A stretch of 57,469 bases of DNA from Halorubrum halophilum (lineage in GTDB: Archaea; Halobacteriota; Halobacteria; Halobacteriales; Haloferacaceae), in assembly GCF_000739595.1 (NCBI RefSeq), contig NZ_BBJP01000008.1, forward strand, positions 1-57,469, given 5' to 3'. The notes below the pieces were generated by a model, which was not told the DNA's origin, ran no database searches, and saw nothing but the letters and a program-made list of their open reading frames with translations. Both the position numbers and the translations under genes were made by a program. Shown here piece by piece: positions 15,727-26,624 of the stretch (position 1 is its first letter; every line of letters begins with the position of its first letter).

Positions 15727-15801
15727 ACTACCCGACTGCCCGCTTGCTGAGAAAGTGACTTAGCGCCTCTATTCGGCTAAATTTGTTGAGAGTAGACGAT
15801 G

Positions 15802-16956
15802 TCAGCTATCTATTTCCACCCGCCTGTGAATCGTTCCCTCTCGTTCTTTGAGATGTTTGGGATCTCGGTCGTGATGAATTGCCGTGAGCTCGGCGACGAT
15901 GCTTTGTGCGATGTGGAACGGTGTGCCCCCGCCGAGGTCGAGACCGGCCGGCGTGTAAACCCGTTCCAATTCCCTCTCACCGAACGTTCGTCCTTCCTCG
16001 TGGAACTCCTCTTGCATCTCTTCGAAGCGCTTTCGTGGCCCCATCAGCCCGATGTATTCGAGCGGTGTCTCGAGTAGTTCCTCAAGAACAATCCGGTCGT
16101 CGATGAAGTTGTGCGTCATCACGACCGCGTAGGTGTTTTCGTCGAATGCTAGTGTCTCCCTGGTCGCAGCCGGCGATGTCGACACGACGCGATCTGCGGC
16201 GGGGAACCGATCTCCTTCGGCAGCACCCCCACGGAACGACGCCACTGTCACGCGAAAATCGACCTGTTTCGCGAGACTGGCGACTGGTGCCACGTCGTGA
16301 CCGCTCCCGAAAACGATGAGTTCGGGTGGGGCAGTAACGCTGTCGACGAACACCTCGACTGTCTCGCCGTTTCGTTCGAGAGCGACGCTGTCCGATTTGT
16401 CACGACTGATAAGCAGTTCTGCCGTCGGCGACACTTCCTCGATCACCCACTCCGGCCATTCCGTGGTCTCGAAGCGCAGATCCGGATCGTCCGAAGTCGC
16501 GGTCGAGAACCCGAGCGCGCGGTCGCCGACATCGAGTCGGCTGTTGTCCGAGGTAAGGACAGTTAGCACGGCAGTGTCCTCACCGCGCTGGTAGGCGTCT
16601 ACGACGGGACGATACCGGTCGTCAAGCGGTTCGAGAAGTATGTCGATGACACCGTTACAACCCACTCCGAGGCCCCACACGTCGTCGTCGCCAGTTAGAT
16701 CGAACTGTTTGATTCGCGGCTCGCCAACGTCTAGTACTTCTGCTGCCAGCGTTAGCACTTCGTCTTCGAGACAGCCCGCTGTGATCGAGCCGACTCCGTT
16801 CCCGTCATCGACGACAACCATCTTCGCACCGGGACGCCGGTAGGCACTCCCCTCGACTGCGACGACGGTTGCCAGTACCGCATTCTGTTCGTCAAGGCCC
16901 TCGTCGACGGCGTCCATCACTTCTGTCTCAGGAACGCTCCAGTCGCCGGCTGTCAT
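15802..16956 (-). CDS. XdhC/CoxI-family molybdenum hydroxylase maturation factor
   Basis: This is a 384-residue protein from ATG 16956 (a GTG at 16965 is possible). The N-terminal XdhC domain has VVAVEGSAYRRPGAKMVV and GSITAGCLEDEV. The C-terminal Rossmann part has PELIVFGSGHDVAPVASLA and LEYIGLMGPRKRF. XdhC-type proteins bind the molybdenum cofactor, help its sulfuration and insert it into xanthine dehydrogenase/CODH-type enzymes. It is the last gene of the cox-like operon, about 50 nt after coxE, and converges on tupA. Confidence 0.88.
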   Translation of the reverse strand: MTAGDWSVPETEVMDAVDEGLDEQNAVLATVVAVEGSAYRRPGAKMVVVDDGNGVGSITAGCLEDEVLTLAAEVLDVGEPRIKQFDLTGDDDVWGLGVGCNGVIDILLEPLDDRYRPVVDAYQRGEDTAVLTVLTSDNSRLDVGDRALGFSTATSDDPDLRFETTEWPEWVIEEVSPTAELLISRDKSDSVALERNGETVEVFVDSVTAPPELIVFGSGHDVAPVASLAKQVDFRVTVASFRGGAAEGDRFPAADRVVSTSPAATRETLAFDENTYAVVMTHNFIDDRIVLEELLETPLEYIGLMGPRKRFEEMQEEFHEEGRTFGERELERVYTPAGLDLGGGTPFHIAQSIVAELTAIHHDRDPKHLKEREGTIHRRVEIDS

Positions 16957-17005
16957 GCCGAGCACCTCGTGTCCTGTTCGATCCGGTCGTTCGTCGATCG
17001 CTGAG

Positions 17006-18349
17006 TCATGGTTTTGTCTTCGTATCAGGCCGGGTGGTTTTCTGTCGCCGGCGTGGATCGTACTCTAAGCCGATCCGGCCGCCGATCCCGTATTGTTCTA
17101 GTTGCCGCGCGATCTCGAGGATGTCTCTCGAGTCGATGAACGCAAAGAGACCGTTGACGGCTTGGAGCGCAGCCGCCATTCCAGCCGGCGTCGGCTCGTA
17201 CTCTGGGTTGGCGGCGAGCGGATTGAGCCACAGAACGCCCCGAGAACGACTCGCGAGCCACGTCATTTCGCGCTCAAGACCTGCCACATCGCCCATTTCT
17301 AGCCCGTCGCTGACGATGAGTGCGACGGTTCGCCTGTCGATAGCCTCCGAGTGTTCACGCCTGACGGTTTCAACGGCATGACCGATTCGCGTGCCGCCGC
17401 CCCAGCTCGTCTCTGCGCGTTCAAGCGCCCGAACGGCGTCTGCGGTCGTCGGTTCGTCGAACGCCGTCGTTACATCTCGCACGTCGCTGTCGAAAAAGAA
17501 CACACGACTCCGGCGGACTCGTGCCGTGAGTGTCCGGAGAAACCGCAGTAGGAACCCGCGGTCGACGACGTCGAGTACCGACTGCGAGACGTCCGCGAGG
17601 ACGGCCACCTGCACCGCCGTCTCACGGCGGGCCCGTTCGGGTAGCGAGGCGACCGTCCCGCCGGTGGCGACGCTCTGACGGAGGGCACGGCGTGGGTCCG
17701 CCCGTTCGCCGCTCCCCGCGCGCCGCCAGCGACGGCCTCGAAGCGACGCGAGCGACCCGACGAGCCGATCGACCGCGGCATCCAGTGGATCGTCGTCGAT
17801 CAGCGCACCCACGTCGACGGTGACCGTCTCCGGGCGGCCACTGGGGCTGTACGTCGCAGTCGTGCTGTCCGTCTCTTGTCCGTCCGACGCTCCAGGTTCG
17901 ATCGCGCTTCGCACGAGCGGTAGATCACCGTCGTTCCAATCGTCACCCGGCTCCATCTCGGCTGCGGCCGTCTCCGCGGCCTCATCGGATGGCGCGCTCT
18001 CAGCGCCGAGCGGAGCGAGCGCGCCGTCGGGTGCGTCGTCGAGGGCGTCGTTCGCGTCGCCATCGAGGTGTGCGGCGAGCCGCCGCCAGAACTCCCCGAA
18101 CAGTCTGTCGAACGTTTCGACGCCCTCCGCGCGCGTCACGAGCGCCGCTCGGAGCGCGGCCCGAGCGCGGTCCTCGTCGTCGAAGCCGACTTCGACCAGC
18201 GCCTGGGCTCCGACGACGCCGGCGTTCGCGGGGACGTCGACGCCCGCCCGTCGAAGCGCGCGGACGAACATCACGAGAGCCTCGACTACTTCGTCCCGGA
18301 TCCCGGCCGCGTCGGGCACGCCGTCGCCGTCGGTCGGGAGCATCGTCAC
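17006..18349 (-). CDS. coxE: VWA-domain protein, CoxE-like
   Basis: This is a 447-residue protein. The N-terminal helical part (VVEALVMFVRALRRAGVDVP) is followed by an acidic/Ala-rich linker and a C-terminal von Willebrand factor A domain with the MIDAS-like VLADVSQSV (Asp-x-Ser-x-Ser) and ALIVSDGLEMGD. CoxE partners the MoxR-type AAA protein CoxD in maturing the Mo/Cu site of CODH-type enzymes. The start is GTG 18349, overlapping the coxD stop (GTGA), or ATG 18343. The order coxD-coxE is the usual one. Confidence 0.85.
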   Translation of the reverse strand: MTMLPTDGDGVPDAAGIRDEVVEALVMFVRALRRAGVDVPANAGVVGAQALVEVGFDDEDRARAALRAALVTRAEGVETFDRLFGEFWRRLAAHLDGDANDALDDAPDGALAPLGAESAPSDEAAETAAAEMEPGDDWNDGDLPLVRSAIEPGASDGQETDSTTATYSPSGRPETVTVDVGALIDDDPLDAAVDRLVGSLASLRGRRWRRAGSGERADPRRALRQSVATGGTVASLPERARRETAVQVAVLADVSQSVLDVVDRGFLLRFLRTLTARVRRSRVFFFDSDVRDVTTAFDEPTTADAVRALERAETSWGGGTRIGHAVETVRREHSEAIDRRTVALIVSDGLEMGDVAGLEREMTWLASRSRGVLWLNPLAANPEYEPTPAGMAAALQAVNGLFAFIDSRDILEIARQLEQYGIGGRIGLEYDPRRRQKTTRPDTKTKP

Positions 18350-19305
18350 TCGTTTCCCCTCGCTCGCTGTGCCGCCTCCGTGAGCGTCTCCAGCATCGCT
18401 TCGTCGATCCGCTCCACGTCGTCGACTTCTTTCAGGAGACAGCCGATCGTGTGTTCGATCTCCGCCGGTGAGAGCGGCCCCGTTCCGTCGTCAGCTCGGA
18501 GCTGTGCGATCGCTCGCGCCCAATCCAGCGTCTCCGCGACGCCCGGTTGCTTCCGAAGCGGCTCCTGCCGGAGCCGCTGGGTGACGGCACACAGTTCTGT
18601 CGCGATCGCCCCGTCCAACTCCGGGACCTTGCGCTCAACGATCGATTTCTCCTTCTCGAAGCTCGGCGGTTCGACGTGGAGGAAGAGACATCGTCGCTTG
18701 AGCGCGTCGCTGAGTGCACGCGTCCGGTTCGAGGTGATGATAACGACCGGCTGAGTCTCCGCCTCTACCGTCCCGAATTCCGGAATCGAGACCTGGAAGT
18801 CCGACAGCACTTCGAGTAGGAGCGCCTCGAACTCCTCATCGGCGCGATCCACCTCGTCGATGAGCAGAACTGGCGGGCGGTCGCCGCCGGCCGAGAGGAC
18901 CTGTAGGAGCGGTCGTTCGAGCAAGTACTCCTCGTCGAACACCGACGCATCGGGGTCGTCGACGCCGCGTTCGTCGGCCTGAACGGCGAGCAGCTGTTTC
19001 GTGTAGTTCCACTCGTACAGCGCGTTTTCGGCCGCCAGCCCCTCGTAACACTGGAGTCTGATGAGTTCCGTGTCGAAACCCGTAGCGAGCACCTTCGCGA
19101 GTTCCGTTTTGCCCGCTCCGGGCTCGCCTTCGACCAGCAGCGGGCGACCGAGGCGGAGTGCCAACAACACCGTCGTCACGATGTCGTCGTCGGCCACGTA
19201 GTCGGTCGCCTCGAACGCCGCCCGCAGCTCGTCTTCGCTCACGTCGTCGAATCCGGTCGACTCTGTCGTATCTCGGCCCGCCGTCGCGCTCGGTTCGTCC
19301 GTCAT
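18346..19305 (-). CDS. coxD: MoxR-type AAA+ ATPase, CoxD-like
   Basis: The 319-residue protein runs from ATG 19305 (MTDEPSATAG). The frame is open further upstream, but that extension is Arg/Pro-rich and overlaps coxM, so I reject it. Walker A is GEPGAGKTE, Walker B is VLLIDEVDRADEEFEALLLEVL, and sensor 1 is VVIITSNRTRALSDAL with an RRC arginine finger region. CoxD-type ATPases act as chaperones that remodel the hydroxylase for cofactor sulfuration and metal insertion. It overlaps coxE by 4 bp. Confidence 0.87.
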   Translation of the reverse strand: MTDEPSATAGRDTTESTGFDDVSEDELRAAFEATDYVADDDIVTTVLLALRLGRPLLVEGEPGAGKTELAKVLATGFDTELIRLQCYEGLAAENALYEWNYTKQLLAVQADERGVDDPDASVFDEEYLLERPLLQVLSAGGDRPPVLLIDEVDRADEEFEALLLEVLSDFQVSIPEFGTVEAETQPVVIITSNRTRALSDALKRRCLFLHVEPPSFEKEKSIVERKVPELDGAIATELCAVTQRLRQEPLRKQPGVAETLDWARAIAQLRADDGTGPLSPAEIEHTIGCLLKEVDDVERIDEAMLETLTEAAQRARGNE

Positions 19306-19456
19306 GGCGGACCTCTCGCGGGAGGGGCGGTTACTACTGGCGGCCGGGGGCGCGGCTCGCGACAGGGTGGCCCGGTCGCGCTCGGATACCCGTGGTCCGG
19401 GGGACCCTCCGTCCGTGGCTCGGCGCGAGCCGTGGCGCGCGGGTCCGTCGTCCGAG

Positions 19457-20340
19457 TCACGCTGGGACGGTCGCGCCGGCGCGCTCGGCGGCCCGTGCGA
19501 GCGCTCGTTCGGTGTAAGCTTCAAGCAGGTGCGAGCGGTACTCCGAGGACGCTTGGAGGTCATCCATCATCATCGAGATGTCTAGGTTATCGGTCGCCTG
19601 CTCGGCCGCGGCCGCGATGGTGTCCTCGGTCAGAGACTCGCCCTCAATGGCGTCCTCGACGGGACCGAGCCTGACGCCGTGGTCCATCGCACCGTTGGCC
19701 CCGACGCGGGCGCCCGTGACCGCTCCGTCGTCGATCTGAAGCCGGGCGGCGACGCCGATCAGCGCGTACCCCGACGAGGGGCTCGGCTTCTTCACGTACG
19801 CGCCACCTGCCGATCCGTTCAGACGCGGGACCTCGATCCGTGTGAGGAGTTCGTCTTCCCTGAGGTCGGTCATGTACATCGCGATGAAGAAGTCATCGGC
19901 GTCGATCCGTCGTTCTCCGTCTCGCCCTTCGGCGACGAGCGTCAGATCGCTCGCGATGGCCGCACCGGGAAGGTCAGAGGCCGGGTCAGCGTGCGCCAGG
20001 TTGCCGCCGATCGTGCCGCGGTTACGGACCTGCGTGTCGCCGATTTCGCTTGCGGCCTCGGCCAACGCCGTCGCGCCCTCCCACAGCTCGTCCGTGTCGT
20101 CGATCGCCGCGTAAGTCGTCAGCGCGCCGAGGCTGGTGGTGTCGCCGTCGTGCTCGATGCCCTGCATCGACTCGATGTGACCGATGTCGACGACGACATC
20201 CGGGTCCGCCAGCCCGCTCTTCATCGTCGGGAGCAGGCTGTGGCCGCCGGCCAGCACCTCTGCGTCCGGGTGATCGTCCAGCAGGTCGAGCGCGTGTTCG
20301 ACGCTGTCGGCGCGGAGATAGTCGAACTCTCCCGGGTACA

Positions 20341-20341
<1 letters not shown>
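19457..20341 (-). CDS. coxM: FAD-binding medium subunit of molybdenum hydroxylase (CoxM-like)
   Basis: This is a 294-residue protein, a normal family length. FAD-binding motifs are EVLAGGHSLLPTMK (about 29-42) and RNRGTIGGNLAHADPASDLP (about 106-125). The CO_deh_flav_C domain follows (SGYALIGVAARLQ). It would carry electrons from the 2Fe-2S subunit to the acceptor in an L-M-S heterotrimer. Its ATG overlaps the coxL stop by one base (TGATG), so the two are translationally coupled. Confidence 0.9.
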
Positions 20342-22720
<2,379 letters not shown>

Positions 22721-22728
<8 letters not shown>

Positions 22729-23212
22729 CCCCCTGGGTGCTAGCACCCATCTTTTCAGCGGCGTTCTCGACCGCATTAACGATGTTCTGATAGCCTGTAC
22801 ACCGACAGAGGTTTCCCTCGAGTGCATCGCGGATCTCCTCATCGTTCGGGTCCGGATTCTCCTCGAGAAGTTGCGTCGCCGTCATCATCATGCCGGGCGT
22901 ACAGTAGCCGCACTGGAGGCCGTGTTCCTCCTGGAACCCCTCCTGAATCGGGTGGAACTCGCCGCCCTCGGCGAGCCCCTCGACGGTGGTGACCTCTTGA
23001 CCGTCGGCCTGTGCGGCCAGAACGGTGCAGGACTTGACGGCGTCACCGTCGAGGTGGACCGTACAGGCCCCGCACATCGTGCTTTCACACCCGACGTTGA
23101 GCCCCGTGTATCCCAGCTCCTCTCGCAGGGCGTGTACCAGCAACTCCCGTGATTCGACTGTCAGTTCGTGGTCGGTCCCGTTTACCGTGAGCGTGATCTC
23201 GTGTTCTGCCAT
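22721..23212 (-). CDS. coxS: 2Fe-2S small subunit of molybdenum hydroxylase (CoxS-like)
   Basis: This is a 163-residue protein. The N-terminal plant-type 2Fe-2S cluster uses Cys42, 47, 50 and 62 (GCESTMCGACTV). The second cluster in the helical domain uses Cys101, 104, 136 and 138 (QCGYCTPGMMM and NLCRCTGY). It passes electrons from the molybdenum site to the FAD subunit. Length and both clusters are standard for the family. It is followed by the large subunit with an 8-bp overlap. Confidence 0.92.
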
Positions 23213-23308
23213 GTTGTCTGCGGTCCGTGGGCCCGTGATCGTCGTCGATCAGGGCGAGTTCTGATTCGGCCGCCGCGGCCGGACTGTCCGACTGACCGGC
23301 ACCTCGGG

Positions 23309-23911
23309 TCACAGCAGGTTCCGGACCCGATCGCGAAGCCCCTCCGAGTCGTCCTCCTTGGCAACCTCGGTCAGGCGGTCCTCGACGCTGCCAAAGAACC
23401 GACTGACGACTCGGTTGGCCACTGGACTGATAACTCGCTGTCCCATCTGGGCGATCTTGCCGAACACGTCCGCCTCGGCCTCCCACTCGATGTCGACGCC
23501 CCCGTCGGTCTCTACGAGGGTCATTCCCGACGACATCTCGAACGAGGAGTCGGTCGCGCTCCCCTCACCGGAGGCGTTCATCGCCGGGAACTCCCGTTCA
23601 TCGATCGTGACGACCGTCCGGAAGGTCGGCTTGACGCTGCCGACGCCGATCTGCATGAGCGCCGCGTAGTGGCCGCCCTCCTCGAAGGCTCGATCCGAGA
23701 TGTCTTCCGGTGCAGCTTCGGGCAGCGTCGGCGGATCCTCGTCCGGCTCCTGCTCCCCGAGCGCCTCGAAGTCCACGTCGTCTGGGTCTTCGACCCGCGT
23801 CAGGAACTGACATCCCGGCAAGCACTGTTTGATGAGGAACGGGTCGGACAGCGCCAGCCACACCTCTTCTGTCGACACCTCTTCGATTGTAAACGTCCCT
23901 TCGAACTCCAC
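23309..23911 (-). CDS. coxG: CoxG-like SRPBCC protein
   Basis: The 200-residue protein starts at GTG 23911 (no better start is in frame). It has the CoxG layout: EFEGTFTIEEVSTEEVWLAL and LIKQCLPGCQFL at the N-terminus, and the C-terminal helix VSRFFGSVEDRL. A roughly 25-residue acidic insert (DVDFEALGEQEPDED) is longer than usual. CoxG proteins of the SRPBCC fold help membrane or quinone contact of CODH-type enzymes. It is first in the operon, 96 bp before coxS. Confidence 0.82.
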   Translation of the reverse strand: MEFEGTFTIEEVSTEEVWLALSDPFLIKQCLPGCQFLTRVEDPDDVDFEALGEQEPDEDPPTLPEAAPEDISDRAFEEGGHYAALMQIGVGSVKPTFRTVVTIDEREFPAMNASGEGSATDSSFEMSSGMTLVETDGGVDIEWEAEADVFGKIAQMGQRVISPVANRVVSRFFGSVEDRLTEVAKEDDSEGLRDRVRNLL

Positions 23912-24138
23912 AATTCAGTCGACCTCGGTTCGTCCCGTAGTTCTTATCAACATGGTGAGTGTTACCATTTTACTGTGATGGGGATCAAGAACGCTTACAT
24001 AATAAAATATAGTGATGGTTATGTAGCCGTTGTTAGTTACGCCACCGCGGAATGTGTAACTTATTTTGATCAATCGCCGGGTCGGTGGACGCGCTGGCGG
24101 TCAACGGGCGGGCCTCCCAAGACCACAGAGGTAACTAC
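23912..24138. promoter_or_regulatory. Divergent promoter region between cox-like operon and moeA
   Basis: This AT-richer spacer serves two divergent units. TATTTTATTATG-type sequence on the minus strand and ATAAAATATAG on the plus strand (about 23998-24013) are TATA candidates. Two GTGATGG-T/G stretches lie at about 23975 and 24013. A molybdate-responsive regulator would be expected here, but no known operator can be named. Confidence 0.45.
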
Positions 24139-25353
24139 ATGACCGACCGCGAACTCTCGAGCCGGACTGAAGCGACACGCCGACTGCTCGCCGAACGAAC
24201 GCGGCTGCTCAACGACGCTCCATCGGAGGGGGTCCCGCTGACGAAGGTCGACGGGCGGTCGCTCGCCAAACCAATCGTCGCCGGAGCCGATGTTCCGGCT
24301 CACGACGTGGCGACGATGGACGGGTTCGCGTTCGCGGCCGACGACGCGTACCCGTTACAGATCGTCGACGACGCCGTCGCACCGGAGGATGACCCGCCGT
24401 CGCTCGATCCCGGGAAAACCGTTCCGGTCGCGACCGGGGCACCGCTCCCGCCGAGCGCGACGGCGGTACTGAAACGCGAGGAGGCCGACTGCGACGGGAC
24501 CGCCCTCCGCGGGCCGCCGATCGAGGCCGGAGCGAACGTCTACCGGCAGGGGAGCAGCGTCACCGCCGGCGAGATCCTCGCTGAGCGCGGCGAAGTGCTC
24601 ACTCCGAAGGACGCGGCGCTGCTCCGAGATATCGGTCGGGAGACAGTTCCCGTCGCCGAGCGGTTCGCGGTCGCCGTACTGGCGACCGGGACGGAGATCC
24701 ACGAGGGCGTTCAGCCCGATCGGGACTCCGAGATGCTCGCCGGACTCGTCGACGAGTGGGGGCACGAGCCGACGCTCGTCGGGAGCGTCCCGGACGAATC
24801 GGAGCGCGTCCGCGACCGGATAGACGACCTCGCGGGCAGCTATGACGTGGTGGTGACGACGGGCGGGACGAGCGTCGGTCGCGGAGACCACGCGGTTGAC
24901 GCCCTCGGCGGGCTCGGCGAGCTCCTGTTCCGCGGCGTCGCGCTCCGTCCCGGACGCCCGGTGACGGCCGCCCGCCTCGACGACGGCACGGTCGTCGCCG
25001 CGCTGCCCGGCAAACCCGTCGCCGCCCTCTTCGCCGCCACGCTCGTCTGCCGCCCGCTCTTCGAGGGGGCGGACGCGACGGAACCGCTCCCCACGCTGAC
25101 GGCGACGCTCCGGCGCGACCTCGGCGTCCCCGACGACGCCATGAAGTACGCCGTCCCCGTCTCGCTGACCGGCGAGGGAGCGATGCCGCTTGGTCACGTC
25201 GACTCGGGGATCCGTATCTTTCGGCGGCGGTACCGGCCGGGACGGCTCGCCGCGAGCACCCGAGCCACCCGTGCCGACGCCGTTTGGATCACGGATCAGG
25301 GCGGTGAGAAGGGCGATTCGATCGCCGTCGTCCCGACGGAGGTCGTCCAGTGA
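24139..25353 (+). CDS. moeA: Molybdopterin molybdenumtransferase MoeA
   Basis: This is a 404-residue protein from ATG 24139 (MTDRELSS); an upstream in-frame start would add a non-conserved leader. Family motifs are LTKVDGRSLAKPIV, PAHDVATMDGFAFA, VPVATGAPLPPSATAVLKRE, GREVLTP-type GEVLTPKDAALL, the MPT-binding VVVTTGGTSVGRGDH and AALPGKPVAAL. MoeA inserts Mo or W into adenylylated molybdopterin, completing the basic cofactor needed by the Cox-like hydroxylase and formate dehydrogenase. It overlaps mocA by 4 bp. Confidence 0.9.
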   Translation: MTDRELSSRTEATRRLLAERTRLLNDAPSEGVPLTKVDGRSLAKPIVAGADVPAHDVATMDGFAFAADDAYPLQIVDDAVAPEDDPPSLDPGKTVPVATGAPLPPSATAVLKREEADCDGTALRGPPIEAGANVYRQGSSVTAGEILAERGEVLTPKDAALLRDIGRETVPVAERFAVAVLATGTEIHEGVQPDRDSEMLAGLVDEWGHEPTLVGSVPDESERVRDRIDDLAGSYDVVVTTGGTSVGRGDHAVDALGGLGELLFRGVALRPGRPVTAARLDDGTVVAALPGKPVAALFAATLVCRPLFEGADATEPLPTLTATLRRDLGVPDDAMKYAVPVSLTGEGAMPLGHVDSGIRIFRRRYRPGRLAASTRATRADAVWITDQGGEKGDSIAVVPTEVVQ

Positions 25354-26066
25354 CCGGGGATCCCGACGGTGATCCTCCAGCTTCCGGGGATCTCCCGGTC
25401 GTCGAGCCTCCCTTCGACGGCCATGCCTGGGATGGCTCGGGGGGCTCGGCTACGCCCGCGTCGCAGGTCGAGGAGTCGCCAATTGTTGGGGTCGTCCTCG
25501 CGGCCGGGACGAGTTCTCGCTTCGGCGACCAGAACAAGCTCCTCGCGACGTGGCGAGGCGAGCCGCTCGTCCGTCACGCGGCTCGCACCCTCCGTGAGTC
25601 CGCCGTCGACGGCGTCGTCGTCGTGACCGGTCACGACCGCGAGCGCGTCGGAGCCGCCGTCGCGGACCTCGACGTGACCGTCGTTCACAATGACGCGTAC
25701 AAGACGGGACAGGCGACGACCGTCCGGCGAGGCGTGGCGGCTGTCCGCGACCGGAACGGCGCGGCCGCCCTCATCGCGCTCGGCGACATGCCGTTCGTCG
25801 CCGTCGAGAGCGTCGATCGCCTCGTAGCGGCCTATCGAGCGAGCGTCGGAGACGCGCTCGCCGCCTGTTGTGAGGGTGTTCGGGGAAATCCGGTGTTGTT
25901 CGGCGATCGACACTTTGACGCCCTCTCCGACGTCGCCGGCGACACCGGGGGTCGCGAGATACTGCTGACCGACAACCGGTCCGTGCTCGTCGAGACGGGT
26001 GACGATGGCGTTCTTGCTGACGTCGATCGGCAGGAGGAGCTGGAGAGACTGCGAGAGCGGCGGTGA
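25350..26066 (+). CDS. mocA: Molybdenum cofactor cytidylyltransferase (MocA-like)
   Basis: This is a 238-residue protein from GTG 25350, which overlaps the moeA stop (GTGA). After a 45-residue Pro/Asp-rich leader comes the nucleotidyltransferase core: GVVLAAGTSSRFGDQNKLL (about 47-65), VVVVTGHDRE, GQATTVRRGV and ALIALGDMPFV with the metal-binding Asp. MocA converts Mo-MPT to molybdopterin cytosine dinucleotide, the form used by xanthine oxidase-family enzymes such as the adjacent Cox-like enzyme. The leader may be a start-site artefact. MobA-type (guanylyl) specificity cannot be excluded. Confidence 0.82.
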   Translation: MTGDPDGDPPASGDLPVVEPPFDGHAWDGSGGSATPASQVEESPIVGVVLAAGTSSRFGDQNKLLATWRGEPLVRHAARTLRESAVDGVVVVTGHDRERVGAAVADLDVTVVHNDAYKTGQATTVRRGVAAVRDRNGAAALIALGDMPFVAVESVDRLVAAYRASVGDALAACCEGVRGNPVLFGDRHFDALSDVAGDTGGREILLTDNRSVLVETGDDGVLADVDRQEELERLRERR

Positions 26067-26120
26067 GCTTCGCACCGATATGAGAGGAGCGATACCGCAC
26101 GCGGTCGGTCTGCGGCGACG

Positions 26121-26552
26121 TCACTCCTCGGAGTGTGTCACCATGACGGGCCGATTCGCGTTCCTCACGACCGTCTCGGCGACGCTTCCGAGTAGGATTC
26201 GATCCATCCCGGAGTGTCCTCTCGTACCCATTATTATCAAATCAATTGAATTTTCGTCGGCGTAGTCGAGGATCTGCTGCGCCGGGGAGCCCCGCCGTAT
26301 CGCCGTCCGAACGTCTACTCCCCGTTCGGAGGCTCGATCCGCGACCCGATTGACCGCCTCGCTGCCGGCGCCCTCCAACCCCTGTTCGATCTCCGCGAGC
26401 TCCACGTCGTGAGCAACCGATATCTCCGCCGTATCGACGACGTTAATAGCGTGAACGGTGGCATCACAGAGATCAGCGACGCCGATGGCTTCACTGATCG
26501 CCTCCGCTACCGATTCGCTCCCGTCTGTCGGAACGAGTATGCTTTCGTACAT
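26121..26552 (-). CDS. Universal stress protein (UspA family)
   Basis: This is a 143-residue protein from ATG 26552 (MYESILVPTDGS). It has the usual Usp fold: ESILVPTDGSESVAEAI at the N-terminus and the ATP-binding GTRGHSGMDRILLGSVAETVVRNANRPVMV at the C-terminus (G-2x-G-9x-G-S/T pattern). Usp proteins bind ATP and respond to stress. It converges on mocA and lies just after the end of the formate dehydrogenase operon, with its own start. Confidence 0.9.
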   Translation of the reverse strand: MYESILVPTDGSESVAEAISEAIGVADLCDATVHAINVVDTAEISVAHDVELAEIEQGLEGAGSEAVNRVADRASERGVDVRTAIRRGSPAQQILDYADENSIDLIIMGTRGHSGMDRILLGSVAETVVRNANRPVMVTHSEE

Positions 26553-26624
26553 CGCCGTGTGTCGTTTGTCTGCCAATGTAATTATTTGTAATGCTATTCG
26601 ATCGCCTCGAAACGGACCTGACGT

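Noticed and set aside
18346-19563. Longer CoxD with start at 19563
   Set aside because: The added N-terminus is Arg/Pro/Ser-rich, non-conserved, and overlaps coxM; ATG 19305 matches the family start.
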